A DNA stretch of 6,228 nt from an uncultured Angelakisella sp. (GTDB lineage Bacteria > Bacillota > Clostridia > Oscillospirales > Ruminococcaceae): contig CANOCD010000071.1 in the NCBI GenBank assembly GCA_947564495.1, positions 1-6,228 on the forward strand, read 5' to 3'. Shown one piece after another: positions 6,205 to 6,228 of this stretch (position 1 is the first letter of the stretch; each line of letters starts with the position of its first letter). The notes under the pieces were generated by a model, which was not told the DNA's origin, did no database searches, and saw only the letters and a program-made list of their open reading frames with translations. The translations under genes were made by a program, and so were the position numbers.

Positions 6205-6228
6205 TTGTCCGCCTTTTGGGCCGGACAA
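6205..6228 (-). repeat. Inverted repeat at the window edge, upstream of the leader ORF
   Basis: TTGTCC at the edge pairs with GGACAA at 6210-6205. The stem continues as GCC/GGC with one unpaired G, around a short A-rich loop (CAAAA). In minus-strand RNA this makes about nine base pairs. It has no U-tract on the minus strand; on the plus strand the sequence runs out of the window. It could be the terminator of a neighbouring gene, a regulator binding site, or the first hairpin of the purE leader. Confidence 0.4.

Noticed and set aside
6010..6228. Purine riboswitch or PurR box upstream of purE
   Set aside because: I see none of the conserved purine-aptamer loop sequences. The single CGAAC in the leader is not in the AT-flanked, paired arrangement of a B. 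subtilis-type PurBox. A PurR site could still lie beyond the right edge.

Overview
The window is a single de novo purine (IMP) biosynthesis operon, transcribed entirely on the minus strand, so it reads from right to left. Strong AGGAGG-like ribosome binding sites, GC-rich third positions, a B. subtilis-type PurF (propeptide plus four Fe-S cysteines) and a bacterial PurO-type IMP cyclohydrolase together suggest a GC-rich Bacillota. The best guess is a Clostridia member of the Oscillospiraceae type (Flavonifractor or Pseudoflavonifractor-like). This placement is inferred from gene content and style and has not been tested by a search.

Layout in transcription order: a leader (6228 to 6010) holds an inverted repeat at the window edge, a 33-codon small ORF with a strong ribosome binding site, and a 15-bp terminator-like hairpin that starts just after the small ORF's stop. 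The genes follow: purE (6009-5509), an unrecognised 162-residue gene (5494-5006), purC (4969-4259), purF (4221-2773), purM (2786-1737), purN (1740-1135), a PurO-family IMP cyclohydrolase gene (1122-403), and the first 130 codons of an unrecognised, possibly membrane-anchored protein (390 to the left edge). Gaps are 12 to 37 nt, purF/purM overlap by 14 nt and purM/purN by 4 nt. Every gene has a good ribosome binding site except purN, which looks translationally coupled. The arrangement fits one polycistronic transcript. No gene-free stretch exceeds 300 bases; the longest is the leader.

How the genes work together: PurF makes phosphoribosylamine from PRPP and glutamine. PurN formylates GAR. PurM closes the first ring to give AIR. 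PurE and PurC carry AIR through CAIR to SAICAR, and the IMP cyclohydrolase closes the second ring to give IMP. Missing from the window are PurD, the PurL/PurQ/PurS FGAM synthase, PurB, PurK and an AICAR transformylase. The stand-alone cyclohydrolase implies that the transformylase half of the usual PurH is a separate gene or is differently organised, perhaps further downstream.

The points most worth a second look are the leader (a possible leader-peptide attenuator of the purine operon) and the two unrecognised proteins kept inside an otherwise textbook operon. No mobile elements, CRISPR arrays, tRNA or rRNA genes were seen.
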